Origin: Bacteroidetes bacterium GWF2_40_14
Lineage (GTDB): Bacteria; Bacteroidota; Bacteroidia; Bacteroidales; UBA932
Length of the DNA stretch: 64,000 bases
NCBI GenBank assembly: GCA_001769195.1
Contig: MEOK01000025.1
Coordinates: forward strand, 1-64,000
Direction of reading: 5' to 3'
Shown: in pieces, positions 25,258 to 35,423 of the stretch
Numbering within the stretch: the first letter of the stretch is position 1
Layout of the letters: each line of letters starts with the position of its first letter
The notes under the pieces: generated by a model
Seen by the model: only the letters and a program-made list of their open reading frames with translations
Databases searched by the model: none
Told to the model about the DNA's origin: nothing
Made by a program: the position numbers and the translations under genes

Positions 25258-26498
25258 CCCTTAAGCACCCGTTCGGTTGCTCCTGTGTTATTCTCAATAT
25301 ATTTCCTGCAAATGGCTCCGTTTTTGGCACGTAGCTCTTCATTGGAAAGGAAACTTTTGGCAAAAGTGTTAAGATCTTTGATCTTAGAAACCTTTTTAGC
25401 CCCGCCAAGCGCGACCAGGTCAACAGCCTCTTTAAATCTATGGTATTTAGGTCCGAAGATTACGGGTTTTCCATAGGTGGCAACCTCAAGGATATTGTGG
25501 ATTCCGGCGCCAAAGCCGCCGCCAACATAGGCAAAAGAGCCATATTTGTAGATCTTCGATAAAATCCCGATCGAATCTATCACAAGTACCCTGGCCTCTC
25601 TCAATCTTGACTCAATTCTCGCATCAATTTTTACATCTTTTATCTGGCTGTATTTGACAACCTTATAGTCAGAAAAATAGGCGCATATACGAGCAATATG
25701 TTTAGGGGTCACCTCATGAGGAGCAATAATCAGTTTGTTGTAGGGCAAGTTGTGAAATATTGCGGCAATCATCTCCTCGTCAATCGGCCAGGTACTTCCT
25801 GCAACCCAGCAAGGAGAATCCTGAGCAAAGATTCTGATATGTTCAACGTTACCATTTGCAATTGTTATCTGATTCACCCTGTCGAACCGGGTATCACCGC
25901 TAACAGACACATTGTCTATGCCAATAGAATGAAGAAGTTTAGCCGATGCCTCATCCTGAACAAAAATGTGTGTGAAGTTGCTCAGCATACTTCTGAACAA
26001 TCCACCATACCACCGGAAAAACCTCTGACGAGGCAGAAATATTGCAGAAGCAACATATGTTGGTATCCCTCTCTTATGCAACTGGTCGAGGTAATTGAGC
26101 CAAAATTCGTACTTTATGAAAACAGCCAACGCCGGTTTGACAATATCCAGAAAATCCATAGCATTCTGTCTGCTGTCCATCGGAAGATAAAACACCCAGT
26201 CAGCCAGTGGATAGTTTTTTCTGAGCTCATAACCCGAAGGGGAAAAGAATGTCAGCAGAACCTTGTGCGAAGGGTTAAGCGCCTTGTAAGATTCAATCAA
26301 GGGTCTCCCCTGTTCAAACTCACCAACCGAAGAACAGTGTACCCAGAACACAGGATCATTTGTATTTACCCGAGAGCGTATGAGTTCCAGAAGCCCTTTC
26401 CTGCCATTACAGAACAAGGATGCTTTTCTATTGAAAAGCCCCAAAATACAGGACATTGAGTAGTAAAGCTTTAGGACAATATGATATATAATTTTCAA
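25245..26498 (-). CDS. waaA: 3-deoxy-D-manno-octulosonic acid (Kdo) transferase
   Basis: A 417-residue GT30-family Kdo transferase that attaches Kdo to lipid A precursor at the inner membrane. The N-terminal anchor [22 protein letters not shown] aligns with the family start (key residues L-Y and F-N-x-K-A), so the TTG at 26498 is the likely start codon; no ATG precedes it in frame. [16 protein letters not shown] carries the catalytic Glu. Further motifs are [28 protein letters not shown] and the nucleotide-binding [27 protein letters not shown] segment (key G-G-G-F and H-N-I-L-E). The C-terminus is built from a heptamer repeat array. Confidence 0.95.
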   Translation of the reverse strand: MKIIYHIVLKLYYSMSCILGLFNRKASLFCNGRKGLLELIRSRVNTNDPVFWVHCSSVGEFEQGRPLIESYKALNPSHKVLLTFFSPSGYELRKNYPLADWVFYLPMDSRQNAMDFLDIVKPALAVFIKYEFWLNYLDQLHKRGIPTYVASAIFLPRQRFFRWYGGLFRSMLSNFTHIFVQDEASAKLLHSIGIDNVSVSGDTRFDRVNQITIANGNVEHIRIFAQDSPCWVAGSTWPIDEEMIAAIFHNLPYNKLIIAPHEVTPKHIARICAYFSDYKVVKYSQIKDVKIDARIESRLREARVLVIDSIGILSKIYKYGSFAYVGGGFGAGIHNILEVATYGKPVIFGPKYHRFKEAVDLVALGGAKKVSKIKDLNTFAKSFLSNEELRAKNGAICRKYIENNTGATERVLKGIGQ

Positions 26499-26512
26499 AT
26501 CCTTAGTTAAAA

Positions 26513-26547
26513 TTTGTCGCGAATATAGTCAAAAAACGGTATTTTTG
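26513..26547 (+). promoter_or_regulatory. Promoter of mlaEF
   Basis: TATTTTTG at 26540-26547 is a full -7 match, with a TTTG at 26513-26516; the spacing of 23 is longer than usual. The mlaE ATG follows 17 bases after the element. Confidence 0.65.
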
Positions 26548-26564
26548 CGTAGATTCAATATTAA

Positions 26565-27308
26565 ATGAAAAATTCACTCGAACTATTGGGCAGATACTTT
26601 CTTCTGATGAAGATAGTTTTCAGCAGACCGGAAAAAGGGAAGCTCTTTTGGAAGCAGTTCTTCATAGATACAGAAAAACTAGTATTAAGCTCCATACCTA
26701 TAATTGCAGTCATATCTGTATTCATAGGAGCAGTTATTGTGATACAGACAGCAAGTAATATAGAGAGCCCTTTCATATCAAAGATGTACGTGGGTTATAT
26801 GGCCAGAGAGAGTCTCGCACTGGAGTTCTGTTCTACAATGATAGCACTCATACTCGCAGGTAAGGTAGGGTCCAACATATCATCGGAGATTGGGAGTATG
26901 AGAATTACTGAGCAGATAGATGCCATGGAGATGATGGGCATAAATTCAGCCAGCTATCTTATACTGCCAAAAATTGCAGCAGCAACCATCTTCAACCCTT
27001 TGCTCATGGTTATGAGTTTCATCCTGGGGTTGCTTGGGGGAGCAATAATAGTAATGATAACAGGAATAGTGACACTTAGCCAGTACTCAGAAGGACTTCA
27101 CTACGCATTCCGCTCATACTATATTTTCTACAGCATGGTAAAGATGTCGGCCTTCAGCTTTGTTATAACAAGCGTGTCGTCGTTTTACGGATACAACGCC
27201 TCTGGAGGGTCACTTGGAGTTGGAAGTTCAAGCACCAAGGCCATAGTAGTGAGCAGTGTAACTATACTGCTTGTCAATCTGATTATTACACAGCTCATGC
27301 TCAATTAA
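26565..27308 (+). CDS. mlaE: MlaE-family ABC transporter permease
   Basis: A 247-residue membrane permease of the MlaE/YrbE family, which with MlaF moves phospholipids between the inner and outer membranes to keep outer-membrane asymmetry. The N-terminal amphipathic region is followed by about five membrane helices (first IIAVISVFIGAVIVIQTAS near residues 45-63). The family motif region is ALEFCSTMIALILAGKVGSNISSEIGSMRITEQIDAMEMMGI spread over about 88-128 (key residues G-x-V-G and E-I-G-x-M-x-x-x-E-Q-I-D-A). The ATPase gene follows by 15 bp. No MCE-domain partner (MlaD) is adjacent. Confidence 0.94.
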   Translation: MKNSLELLGRYFLLMKIVFSRPEKGKLFWKQFFIDTEKLVLSSIPIIAVISVFIGAVIVIQTASNIESPFISKMYVGYMARESLALEFCSTMIALILAGKVGSNISSEIGSMRITEQIDAMEMMGINSASYLILPKIAAATIFNPLLMVMSFILGLLGGAIIVMITGIVTLSQYSEGLHYAFRSYYIFYSMVKMSAFSFVITSVSSFYGYNASGGSLGVGSSSTKAIVVSSVTILLVNLIITQLMLN

Positions 27309-27323
27309 AGCCGGACAAAAAAG

Positions 27324-28079
27324 ATGATAAGAGTAGTAAAATTAAATAAGTTCTTTGGTGAGAAGCAGGTATTGAAAGATATCTCGATAAATTACCAGCC
27401 CGGCGAATGTTCATTGATAATTGGAGCCAGCGGTTCAGGAAAGACGGTCCTTCTAAAATCACTTGTGGGGCTTTTTGAACCGGACAGTGGAGAGGTTTGG
27501 TACGAAAACATACTCTTCAATAAGCTTGACTTTAAAGATAAAAAGAACATACGCAAGGAGATAGGGATGCTTTTTCAGGGCAGTGCCCTTTTTGACTTTG
27601 CGTCAGTAGAAGAGAACGTACGCTTTCCTATGGATTTCTTTACCGACTGGAGCAATGAGGAGAAACTGGAACGGGTAAATTTTTGCCTTAAAAGAGTTAA
27701 TCTTCAAAATGTAAACAAGCTTTTTCCCAACGAGCTCAGCGGAGGGATGCAAAAAAGAGTAGGGATAGCAAGAGCCATTGCCCTCAATCCCAAATACCTT
27801 TTCTGCGACGAGCCCAACTCAGGGCTTGACCCCCATACCTCAATTCTTATTGATCAGCTTATTGCAGAGATAACAAAAGAGTACAACATGACCACGGTAA
27901 TCAATACCCACGACATGAACTCCGTAATGGAAATCGGGGACAGCGTAGGGTTTATCTACAATGGAGAGCTGGTATGGGAGGGCGATAAAAACAATATACT
28001 TACTTCCAGCCATAAGGAGCTTAACGAATTCGTTTTTGCATCTAATATGGCCAAGAAGATAAAAGAGATGATGAAATAA
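27324..28079 (+). CDS. mlaF: MlaF-family ABC transporter ATP-binding protein
   Basis: A 251-residue ABC ATPase. Walker A is GASGSGKT (about 35-42), the Q-loop LFQGSALFDFASVEENV, the signature LSGGMQKR, Walker B YLFCDEPNSGLDP, and the H-loop is INTHDMNSV. The LFQGSALFDSL-like Q-loop and LSGGM signature identify the lipid-transport (Mla) subgroup. It acts with the permease encoded 15 bp upstream. The next gene is convergent and begins (stop codon) 1 bp away, so the usual third gene encoding an MCE protein is missing here. Confidence 0.95.
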   Translation: MIRVVKLNKFFGEKQVLKDISINYQPGECSLIIGASGSGKTVLLKSLVGLFEPDSGEVWYENILFNKLDFKDKKNIRKEIGMLFQGSALFDFASVEENVRFPMDFFTDWSNEEKLERVNFCLKRVNLQNVNKLFPNELSGGMQKRVGIARAIALNPKYLFCDEPNSGLDPHTSILIDQLIAEITKEYNMTTVINTHDMNSVMEIGDSVGFIYNGELVWEGDKNNILTSSHKELNEFVFASNMAKKIKEMMK

Positions 28080-28080
28080 A

Positions 28081-28761
28081 CTATTTTGCAGGTGTAGCCT
28101 GAACAACCGGAGTAACCGAAATAATTTTTACATCTTTCAACGGCCTGTCCGAATGATTGGTAGGCATAGCAGCAATAACGTCAATGGTTTCAATTCCGTA
28201 AATGGTCTCACCAAAAATAGTATAATCCCCGTCTAGTTGCGCACAATTAGCAGCATCCTCAACAAGATAAAACTGGGACCCTGACGATTCTCTCTTTGGA
28301 TTACCTGCGTCACCCCTGCGGGCAGCCGCCAATGCACCTTTCTTATGTTTGAACTGCGGGAGGATTTCAGCAGGAATTGTGTACCCCGGCCCGCCGGTAC
28401 CATATCTTGCAACATTTGCAGAATCCTTTGTAAGAGGGTCGCCCGCCTGAATCATGAATCCTTTGATGACCCTGTGAAACAGAATGCCATCAAAAAAACG
28501 TTCAGAGGCAAGTTTGACAAAATTGTCTCTGTGAAGAGGTGTCTCCTTGTAAAGCTTTATCCTTATTGTTCCTGTGGTTGTCAGGATATCAAAAACCGGT
28601 TCTTCCGGAAGCTCTGCCGGGTTAAATGCTAAAGTTGTTGTCATTTTTACTGTATCTTCTTTTTTTGCTTGTTCTTCCTGCTGTTGTGACGCTTTGTTTC
28701 CCTTGCAGGAATAAACGATTAAAGACAAGATAATCAATAATTTAAAAATGTTAAGTTTCAT
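28081..28761 (-). CDS. Lipoprotein cyclophilin-type peptidyl-prolyl cis-trans isomerase
   Basis: A 226-residue cyclophilin exported as a lipoprotein (lipobox IVYSC, Cys19). A charged linker follows to about residue 50, then the cyclophilin fold: FDILTTTGTIRIKLYKETPLHRDNFVKLA (key residues), FHRVIKGFMIQAGDP with the catalytic Arg in FHRV, GALAAARRGD and GSQFYLVED. It catalyses proline isomerisation in secreted proteins. Its stop is 1 bp from the convergent mlaF stop, with no terminator between them. Confidence 0.95.
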   Translation of the reverse strand: MKLNIFKLLIILSLIVYSCKGNKASQQQEEQAKKEDTVKMTTTLAFNPAELPEEPVFDILTTTGTIRIKLYKETPLHRDNFVKLASERFFDGILFHRVIKGFMIQAGDPLTKDSANVARYGTGGPGYTIPAEILPQFKHKKGALAAARRGDAGNPKRESSGSQFYLVEDAANCAQLDGDYTIFGETIYGIETIDVIAAMPTNHSDRPLKDVKIISVTPVVQATPAK

Positions 28762-28765
28762 GTAG

Positions 28766-28800
28766 TTTGAATTAGGATTAAGATTTTTTTAATACCTTTG
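28766..28800 (+). promoter_or_regulatory. Promoter of the patatin-flippase-dut-murF operon
   Basis: TACCTTTG at 28793-28800 is a full -7 match; TTTG at 28766-28769 is the candidate -33 box (spacing 23). The first gene starts 35 bases downstream. Confidence 0.65.
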
Positions 28801-28835
28801 TCTTACTGGGCAAAAATACCTCAATTACCACTATT

Positions 28836-31148
28836 ATGCAAATCAAAAAGTTTGTCATATCAGCAATAGTTGCATTAATCCCGTTGATGCTCCCGGCGCA
28901 GAGCGTCGGTGTGGTGTTAAGCGGAGGAGGAGCAAAGGGATTATCGCATATTGGAGTATTGAAAGCATTAGAAGAGAATCACATACCTATAGATTACATT
29001 GCGGGTACATCAATGGGGGCAATAGTCGGGGGCCTGTATTCAATAGGGCTAACAACCGACGAAATGCTCACCCTCTTCCGTTCAAAAGAATTCGAATCGT
29101 GGTACAACGGAAAACAGGAACAAGGATTTGCCACTTACTTCTACAGACGGGAGACAACAGCAGAGATGCTTGGAGTCACTTTTTCCAAAGACAACAAAAA
29201 CAAGTACTCCCTTAACCTGCCAACAAGTCTCATCTCACCATTTCCCATGGACCTTGCTGTGATGCAGCTGTTTGCGTCACCCGCAGCAGCCAGCGGATAT
29301 AATTTCAATAATCTGATGGTGCCCTTCCGTTGTGTGGCAGCAGACATTGCAAATAAAAAACCTGTGACAATAAGAAGAGGAGATATGGGGTCGGCAATAA
29401 GGGCATCAATGACTTTCCCATTCTTCTTCAAACCAATAATGGTCGATTCCACACTATTGTTCGACGGAGGTTTCTACAACAACTTTCCATGGGACGTCAT
29501 GCTTGAAGATTTCAATCCGGATTATATAATAGGGGTAAAATGTGCCGGCAAATACCCGGAGCTGGAATCCGACAATCTTCTTTCACAGATAGAAAACATG
29601 CTGACGGTTGAGACCAACTATAATTTACCGGAGACAAAAGGGGTTCTTATAGACAGCAAGTTCGAAGCAATCAGTCTCCTCGATTTTGACAAAATTGACA
29701 AGCTGGTAGAGACGGGATACCAGAACGCGCTTAAGTACATCCCGGCCATAAAAGAGAAGATCAAAAGAGAAGAGAGCGATGCAAACCTTTTAAAAAAAAG
29801 GCTTGCCTTCAGAACCCGATGCATACCCCTCTCGTTTGAAAATGTAATAATATCCGACAGCCTTAAACAATCACAAAAGGAATTCATTGACAGGACATTC
29901 CGGGAGAACAGAAAAAGATATTTCGATTTTGAGCAATTAAAACGAGGGTACTACCGGGTAATTGCCAGCGGAAATGTAAAGAACTTCTATCCGGTGGCCA
30001 AGATAAGCAAAGACTCGGTTTTTGACATTCACTTGAGAGTATCGAGCGCTCCATCCTTAAGACTGTCAATCGGCGGAAATATATCATCCTCGTCTCTTAA
30101 TCAGGGTTTCATAGGAGCCGAATACAGAAAATTCTCGTCTAACCCGTGGAAAGCAGCAGCCGACATTAACCTTGGCCGTTTCTACTCAGGTTTGAACGCA
30201 TACTGGAGACAGGATTTTTCCATAAGACCGCTGGCATTCTACGAGCTTCAGTTTACCCTCCATCGTTTTGATTACTTCGGAGGCAGTCAGACACAATTTT
30301 TTACAAACAGGGTTTTAAGCAGCAATGTGCAGGAGAGCGAAATGTTTGCAAAATTCAGCATTGCAACACCCGTTAACCTATACAAAAACCTGTTACTGAA
30401 AGTATCGGCAGACATTGGACGAACCTTCTACGAATATTACCAGACAGACAAGTTTACAACATATGATATCCCTGACGAGACAAACTTCACATTCTTCTCC
30501 CCTTCAATCTACCTTGAGCGAAATACCACTAACTACAAGATATACCCCACAGTTGGGGACAAGGAGAAGATAACTCTCAGATATACATATCTTTCTGAGG
30601 ACTATACCCCCGGTAGCACATCGCTGGGTGCAGTGCCATTGAAAAACGTTGTTCATGGCACATTTTCCCTCCGGCTGTACAAAGAGTCCTATTCTGAGAT
30701 AAGCAGGCATTTCACACTCGGATGGATTACTGATATTACTATAACCAACAGGACAGCAATGGGTGACCGTATGTCTACACTATTGTTCTTACCCGCATTC
30801 CAGCCAAACCCACACAGCAGAACGCTACTACTTAACGAAAACAGGGCCCCTTCATTTATGGGAATTGCCCTTATGCCAATAGTCCATATTGCTAAAAATC
30901 TGTCTCTGCATATGACAGGAGCTTATTTTCAGCCTTATAAACAATTGATGGTTACAACTGACGGATCTACTCAGTTCACAGGACTGTTTCCAAGAGGTGC
31001 ATTTTCGGCTGACATTGCAGCAGTTTGGCAATCTCCCGTAGGACCAGTGACACTTTCTGCTTCTTATTACGAAAAGGCCGATGTAAAATGGTTTCCGCAA
31101 CTGAACATAGGTTTCCTGGTATATAAACCAAAAGCATTGTCATACTGA
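28836..31148 (+). CDS. Patatin-like phospholipase with C-terminal outer-membrane beta-barrel
   Basis: A 770-residue protein. A signal peptide ends at about residue 22 (LPAQ). The patatin domain has the oxyanion motif GGGAKG (30-35), the nucleophile Ser59 in GTSMG and the catalytic Asp in FDGGFYNNFP (around 208). A POTRA-like linker lies at about 350-400, and the rest is a surface-antigen/BamA-like barrel. This matches the type Vd (PlpD-like) patatin-barrel architecture common in Bacteroidota. All catalytic residues are present, so phospholipase activity in the envelope is expected. It is followed 2 bp later by a flippase gene. Confidence 0.93.
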   Translation: MQIKKFVISAIVALIPLMLPAQSVGVVLSGGGAKGLSHIGVLKALEENHIPIDYIAGTSMGAIVGGLYSIGLTTDEMLTLFRSKEFESWYNGKQEQGFATYFYRRETTAEMLGVTFSKDNKNKYSLNLPTSLISPFPMDLAVMQLFASPAAASGYNFNNLMVPFRCVAADIANKKPVTIRRGDMGSAIRASMTFPFFFKPIMVDSTLLFDGGFYNNFPWDVMLEDFNPDYIIGVKCAGKYPELESDNLLSQIENMLTVETNYNLPETKGVLIDSKFEAISLLDFDKIDKLVETGYQNALKYIPAIKEKIKREESDANLLKKRLAFRTRCIPLSFENVIISDSLKQSQKEFIDRTFRENRKRYFDFEQLKRGYYRVIASGNVKNFYPVAKISKDSVFDIHLRVSSAPSLRLSIGGNISSSSLNQGFIGAEYRKFSSNPWKAAADINLGRFYSGLNAYWRQDFSIRPLAFYELQFTLHRFDYFGGSQTQFFTNRVLSSNVQESEMFAKFSIATPVNLYKNLLLKVSADIGRTFYEYYQTDKFTTYDIPDETNFTFFSPSIYLERNTTNYKIYPTVGDKEKITLRYTYLSEDYTPGSTSLGAVPLKNVVHGTFSLRLYKESYSEISRHFTLGWITDITITNRTAMGDRMSTLLFLPAFQPNPHSRTLLLNENRAPSFMGIALMPIVHIAKNLSLHMTGAYFQPYKQLMVTTDGSTQFTGLFPRGAFSADIAAVWQSPVGPVTLSASYYEKADVKWFPQLNIGFLVYKPKALSY

Positions 31149-31150
31149 AG

Positions 31151-32626
31151 ATGAGCGCACACCCGTTGAAAATACTTGCAGGAGAGACTGCAATTTATGG
31201 TCTGAGCACAATCCTGGCCAGAGTAGTGAATTTTCTTTTCATACCCATATACACACGAATATTGTCGACCTCCAGCTATGGGACATATACTGAGTTCTCT
31301 GCCTATATTGCAATATTACTTGTATTACTCACTCTCGGGCTTGAAACCGGCTGTTTCCGTTTTGCCAATACCCACGACTCTCCAAAGGCTGTATTTTCAA
31401 ATGCATTGTTGACAGTAACGATTCTCTCGGTTCTCGCCTTTGCAGTTCTTACCATATTCGCTGAACCAATTTCAACCTTCATGGATTATGAAGGATACCC
31501 GGAAGTCATTGTGTACATAGGGAGCATCCTGGCAATAGATTCATTTACAGCTATACTCTTTGCAAAACTTCGATTTGAGCGTAAAGCAGTAAAGTTTGCG
31601 GTATTAAAGACAATCAAGATATTTTCAGAAACAGCATTCAATCTTATATTGTTCTTCATTGTGCCTGCATACCTGATGAGTCACCCGCAGACTATATTGT
31701 TGAATTTCATCTCTTCTACTCCCGACTTCACTTACATACTGTTTGCAACATTTCTCAGCGGAGTTGTTTCTCTGATTATCTTCATTCCGGATATTCTTAA
31801 GGTGAGGTTCGCCTTTAACAAACAACTATGGAAAATGATGATGTTGTACTCACTTCCTCTGATGGTTGCCCAATTACCCGGAGCGCTTAACGATTCAATA
31901 GACCGGCTGCTGTTCAGGTTTTTCTCTCCCGAAGGAAACATATGGAGGTCCGATCTTGGCATATTTCAGGCTGGGGTAAAGATTGCAACCCTCATGATGC
32001 TATGTGTGCAGATGTTCCGGTTTGCTGCAGAGCCATTTTTCTTTTCAAGGGCAAAAGATGAGGGGTCAAAGGACCTTTATGCAAGCATAATGGAACACTT
32101 CACCGCCTTTTCTATGTTGGTCTTTCTGGGCATAATGCTATATATGGACCTGCTGGAATATGTGATAGGGTCAGACTTCAGAAAGGGAATTGACATTGTA
32201 CCGATAATGCTCATGGCTTATGTGATCCTCGGCATGAACTTCAATGTATCTATGTGGTACAAACTCTCGGGAAAGACAAATATTGCCATATATATAACAC
32301 TGGCCGGGCTTCTGGCAACTCTTGCAATAAATATCGGATTCATGCCACTTTACTCTTATCATGCAGCAGCCTGGGGACATTTTGTCAGTTATTCTATAAT
32401 GCTCATTTTTAGCGTTATTCTTGGTAATAAGTATTATCCTATACCATACCAATGGAAGAAAATCCTCGGCTTTGTTGCACTTGGCCTTGCGCTATACGCA
32501 GTTTCTCTGCTGTTACCGGAAATGAACCTCGTTCTTAAGCTTGGCATTCATACTATCCTGATTTTTATTTATATAACCGCATATCTGCACATTGAGAAAA
32601 TATCCATATGGAAGTTAAAATTCTAA
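31151..32626 (+). CDS. Polysaccharide/oligosaccharide flippase (Wzx/MATE-like)
   Basis: A 491-residue membrane protein with about 12-14 predicted helices and the start [29 protein letters not shown], typical of polysaccharide-biosynthesis (MVF/MOP superfamily) exporters; key residues include the Y-T-R loop after the second segment. It probably flips an undecaprenyl-linked sugar or peptidoglycan precursor across the inner membrane. The start lies 2 bp after the patatin gene and its 3' end overlaps dut by 19 bp. Neighbouring murF would be compatible with a role in wall or surface polysaccharide synthesis. Substrate is not known. Confidence 0.9.
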   Translation: MSAHPLKILAGETAIYGLSTILARVVNFLFIPIYTRILSTSSYGTYTEFSAYIAILLVLLTLGLETGCFRFANTHDSPKAVFSNALLTVTILSVLAFAVLTIFAEPISTFMDYEGYPEVIVYIGSILAIDSFTAILFAKLRFERKAVKFAVLKTIKIFSETAFNLILFFIVPAYLMSHPQTILLNFISSTPDFTYILFATFLSGVVSLIIFIPDILKVRFAFNKQLWKMMMLYSLPLMVAQLPGALNDSIDRLLFRFFSPEGNIWRSDLGIFQAGVKIATLMMLCVQMFRFAAEPFFFSRAKDEGSKDLYASIMEHFTAFSMLVFLGIMLYMDLLEYVIGSDFRKGIDIVPIMLMAYVILGMNFNVSMWYKLSGKTNIAIYITLAGLLATLAINIGFMPLYSYHAAAWGHFVSYSIMLIFSVILGNKYYPIPYQWKKILGFVALGLALYAVSLLLPEMNLVLKLGIHTILIFIYITAYLHIEKISIWKLKF

Positions 32627-33042
32627 ATAAATCGGCATACAATCTGCCGGAATATGCCACCCTACACTCGGCAGGCATGGACCTTAAGGCAAATATACCA
32701 GAAAGCATAACAATTGAGCCTCTCAGGAGGGTTATGGTGCCTACAGGCATACACATTGAGCTTCCTGAAGGGTACGAGGCGCAGATTCGTCCAAGAAGCG
32801 GACTGGCAGCAAAACACGGCATTGGTATAGTAAACAGCCCCGGAACAATTGATGCAGATTATCGCGGAGAGATAAAGATAATACTGGTTAACCTCTCTGA
32901 CCAGCCATTTGTATTGGTACCCGGTGAGAGGGTGGCTCAGATGATCGTGGCAAAATTTGAACGCGTAGAGTGGGTGCCATCTGATGAACTTGGAGAAAGT
33001 GAACGCGGAGAGGGTGGATTTGGCTCAACAGGTAAAAAATAG
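32608..33042 (+). CDS. dut: Deoxyuridine 5'-triphosphate nucleotidohydrolase
   Basis: A 144-residue trimeric dUTPase that splits dUTP to dUMP and pyrophosphate, preventing uracil incorporation and feeding dTMP synthesis. The five motifs are visible: [35 protein letters not shown] (catalytic Asp in the IDADYRG segment), GERVAQMIV and the flexible C-terminal [10 protein letters not shown] that closes over the nucleotide. It overlaps the flippase gene by 19 bp. Confidence 0.97.
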   Translation: MEVKILNKSAYNLPEYATLHSAGMDLKANIPESITIEPLRRVMVPTGIHIELPEGYEAQIRPRSGLAAKHGIGIVNSPGTIDADYRGEIKIILVNLSDQPFVLVPGERVAQMIVAKFERVEWVPSDELGESERGEGGFGSTGKK

Positions 33043-33056
33043 AATCAGATACAGAT

Positions 33057-34361
33057 ATGCAAATACAAGAATTATACAAAATATTTCTGGAATCGTCCGG
33101 AGTGTGTACAGACAGCCGGGCAATAACACCAGATTCAATTTTTTTTGCCCTCAGGGGTGATAATTTTGACGGGAACAGCTTTGCCATTGCAGCACTTGAA
33201 GCAGGCGCAAAATACTCAATTGTAGACGATAAGTCCCTTCCGTCACACAGCAATCTTATTCAGACCCCCGATGTACTAATTACTCTGCAGGATCTTGCTC
33301 GTTTTCACCGGTCCAGCCTGGCAATACCTGTTGTGGGTCTTACCGGAACTAATGGCAAGACAACTACAAAGGAGCTCATTTCTACTGTTTTATCTACAAA
33401 ATACAAGGTTACATCTACTCAGGGAAACCTAAACAATCATATAGGGGTACCACTTACAATTCTTAAAATGACTTCGGAAACTCAGGTGGGGGTGATTGAG
33501 ATGGGTGCAAGTGCACCAGGAGAGATTGCTACCCTTGTATCAATCTCTCAGCCTGACTATGGCCTGATAACTAATGTGGGTAAGGCACATCTGCTGGGTT
33601 TTGGTTCTTTTGAAGGTGTCAAGGCGTCCAAGGGTGAACTTTACGACTTTCTTCAGAAAAACGGAGGTATGGCAATCTATAATACCGACAATCCTCATCT
33701 GTGCGAAATGATAGAACTGCGTTCTGGAATAAAAACTGCCCAATACGGGCTGAATTTTCAGGGGTGCAAAATTTTGCCTGCTTCATCGGCCGAACCTTTC
33801 CTGAGAATGACGCTCCATTCTGGCGAAACCATAAACACGCACCTCATAGGGACATATAATTCCGACAATGTTCTGGCGGCTCTTGCAACAGGAAAGCTCT
33901 TCAATACAGACCCCGCAGATTCAATAAGGGCCATAGAAAATTATATCCCCTCCAACAACAGGTCTCAACTGGTACAAGGCATGGCAAACACTCTTATAGT
34001 AGATGCTTACAACGCAAATCCCACGAGCATGAGGGCAGCACTGGAAAACTTCAGCAAAATGGAAAAAAGTAAAACATCACTCATTATTGGTGATATGCTT
34101 GAGCTTGGAGTGGAGTCGCAAAAAGAGCACAAGGCTATTCTGGAAATAATCAAAGAGATACGGACTGACAACCTCTTTTTTGTGGGTTCAGAATTTGAAG
34201 CGGCTTCTCAAGATGACCAGTTTCTTACAGATAAGGCTATGTTCTTCAAGACATCCCTTGAACTTAGAGAGTACCTTCTGGAGAATCCCGTAACTGAAAA
34301 TACTTTTTTGATAAAGGGATCAAGAGGAACACGCCTCGAACGGGTTCTTGATGTCCTCTGA
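33057..34361 (+). CDS. murF: UDP-N-acetylmuramoyl-tripeptide--D-alanyl-D-alanine ligase
   Basis: A 434-residue Mur ligase that adds D-Ala-D-Ala to the UDP-MurNAc-tripeptide in the cytoplasm. The N-terminal domain ends in the P-loop GTNGKTT (97-103). The middle domain carries EMGASAPGEI and the nucleotide-binding TYNSDNVLAALA; the C-terminal domain has VDAYNANPTSMRAAL and IKGSRGTRLE. It sits apart from a mur/fts cluster, in an operon with a flippase and dut. It converges on a glycosyltransferase gene 9 bp away. Confidence 0.96.
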   Translation: MQIQELYKIFLESSGVCTDSRAITPDSIFFALRGDNFDGNSFAIAALEAGAKYSIVDDKSLPSHSNLIQTPDVLITLQDLARFHRSSLAIPVVGLTGTNGKTTTKELISTVLSTKYKVTSTQGNLNNHIGVPLTILKMTSETQVGVIEMGASAPGEIATLVSISQPDYGLITNVGKAHLLGFGSFEGVKASKGELYDFLQKNGGMAIYNTDNPHLCEMIELRSGIKTAQYGLNFQGCKILPASSAEPFLRMTLHSGETINTHLIGTYNSDNVLAALATGKLFNTDPADSIRAIENYIPSNNRSQLVQGMANTLIVDAYNANPTSMRAALENFSKMEKSKTSLIIGDMLELGVESQKEHKAILEIIKEIRTDNLFFVGSEFEAASQDDQFLTDKAMFFKTSLELREYLLENPVTENTFLIKGSRGTRLERVLDVL

Positions 34362-34370
34362 AAAGGAGCT

Positions 34371-35390
34371 CTAAGAGATATCAGGACCTATGTCCAGGTA
34401 TCTCAATTTTTTCCTGTACCAGAAAAAGGAGAAGACAATACTGCCTTTGTAAATACCGGAAATTTTTCTGTTTACAGGCACCTCACTTCTTTTGGTCTTG
34501 TGTCTCAACCAATAGAAATCTATATGAGCCCTGAAAACTGAAGCAAAGTATAAGGCCTTGCCCTGAAGTATGTATGTAACTGCAGAAAGCCCGTCAATAA
34601 TAAGTCTGGCAAAGATAACCAGCCTGCGTCTGCCTGCCGGGAGATTCTTATGCAGCATCAAAAGGTTGTTCCGGTAATTCAGGTAAAGTTTATGTGGTGA
34701 GTTGTTCGGCAGGGTACCTCCTCCTACATGGTATACAACCGATTCCGGAAATACCCATACCTGCCATCCGGCAAGCTTTGCTCTCCAGCATAGATCAATC
34801 TCCTCCATATGAGCAAAAAAAAGTTCGTCAAAACCACCAAGAGAACGGTACAACTCAGAACGAATCATCATTGCGGCACCCGAGGCCCAGAAAACCTCAA
34901 TTGCCTGATTGTACTGCATTCTGTCGTTCTCAATATTTGAAAGGATCCTACCCCTGCAAAAAGGGAACCCAAGAACATCCAGAAAACCACCGCATGCCCC
35001 TGCATATTCGAAGCTATCATGATCAAAGGCAGATTTTATCTTTGGCATGCAAATGCCCACCGAAGAATATGAATCCATGTTTTCAATCAGTGGCCCAAGC
35101 CATCCGTTGGTTACCTCAACATCAGAATTCAACAACAGAAAATAGTCTGCCTCTACCTGAGCAAGTGCTTTGTTGTAACCCCCGGTAAATCCGTAGTTAG
35201 TATCAAATTCAATAATACGGACAGAGGGGTGCGCCTTTTTAATGTAATCAACGGAACCATCAGTAGATCCGTTATCGGCAACAACTATAGATACACCCGG
35301 TATTTCTGACCTTAACTCCAAAAGATGAAAGAAACGCTCAAGAAAGTGTTTTCCGTTCCAGTTAAGTATGACAATTGCAGTAGTAGACAA
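34371..35390 (-). CDS. Family 2 glycosyltransferase (rhamnosyltransferase-like)
   Basis: A GT-A fold glycosyltransferase of about 340 residues. TAIVILNWNG opens the Rossmann-like domain; VVADNGSTDGS and LLLNSDVEV (the DxD-like metal site) are the donor-binding motifs. The acceptor-side motif is FFAHMEEIDLCWRAKLAGW (key E-E-I-D-L-C-W-R). No ATG exists near the domain start; I chose the TTG at 35390 giving MSTTAIVILNWNG, but an in-frame TTG at 35414 is possible. A C-terminal region of about 90 residues is basic and membrane-associated. Likely works on surface polysaccharide; acceptor unknown. It is in line with the sigma factor genes upstream. Confidence 0.9.
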   Translation of the reverse strand: MSTTAIVILNWNGKHFLERFFHLLELRSEIPGVSIVVADNGSTDGSVDYIKKAHPSVRIIEFDTNYGFTGGYNKALAQVEADYFLLLNSDVEVTNGWLGPLIENMDSYSSVGICMPKIKSAFDHDSFEYAGACGGFLDVLGFPFCRGRILSNIENDRMQYNQAIEVFWASGAAMMIRSELYRSLGGFDELFFAHMEEIDLCWRAKLAGWQVWVFPESVVYHVGGGTLPNNSPHKLYLNYRNNLLMLHKNLPAGRRRLVIFARLIIDGLSAVTYILQGKALYFASVFRAHIDFYWLRHKTKRSEVPVNRKISGIYKGSIVFSFFWYRKKLRYLDIGPDIS

Positions 35391-35423
35391 CTCTTTTTTT
35401 TGTAAAGTTAGCAAAAAAAGAGC

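Noticed and set aside
25101-25476. Open frames encoding [14 protein letters not shown]-like repeats
   Set aside because: They are translations of the heptamer array and of antisense waaA; heptamers read through all three frames, so open frames arise by chance.
25698-26459. 253-residue open frame on the plus strand
   Set aside because: It lies wholly antisense to waaA, which has clear family motifs; the antisense product has no recognisable domain.
34694-35188. 164-residue plus-strand open frame
   Set aside because: Antisense shadow of the family 2 glycosyltransferase gene with no domain of its own.
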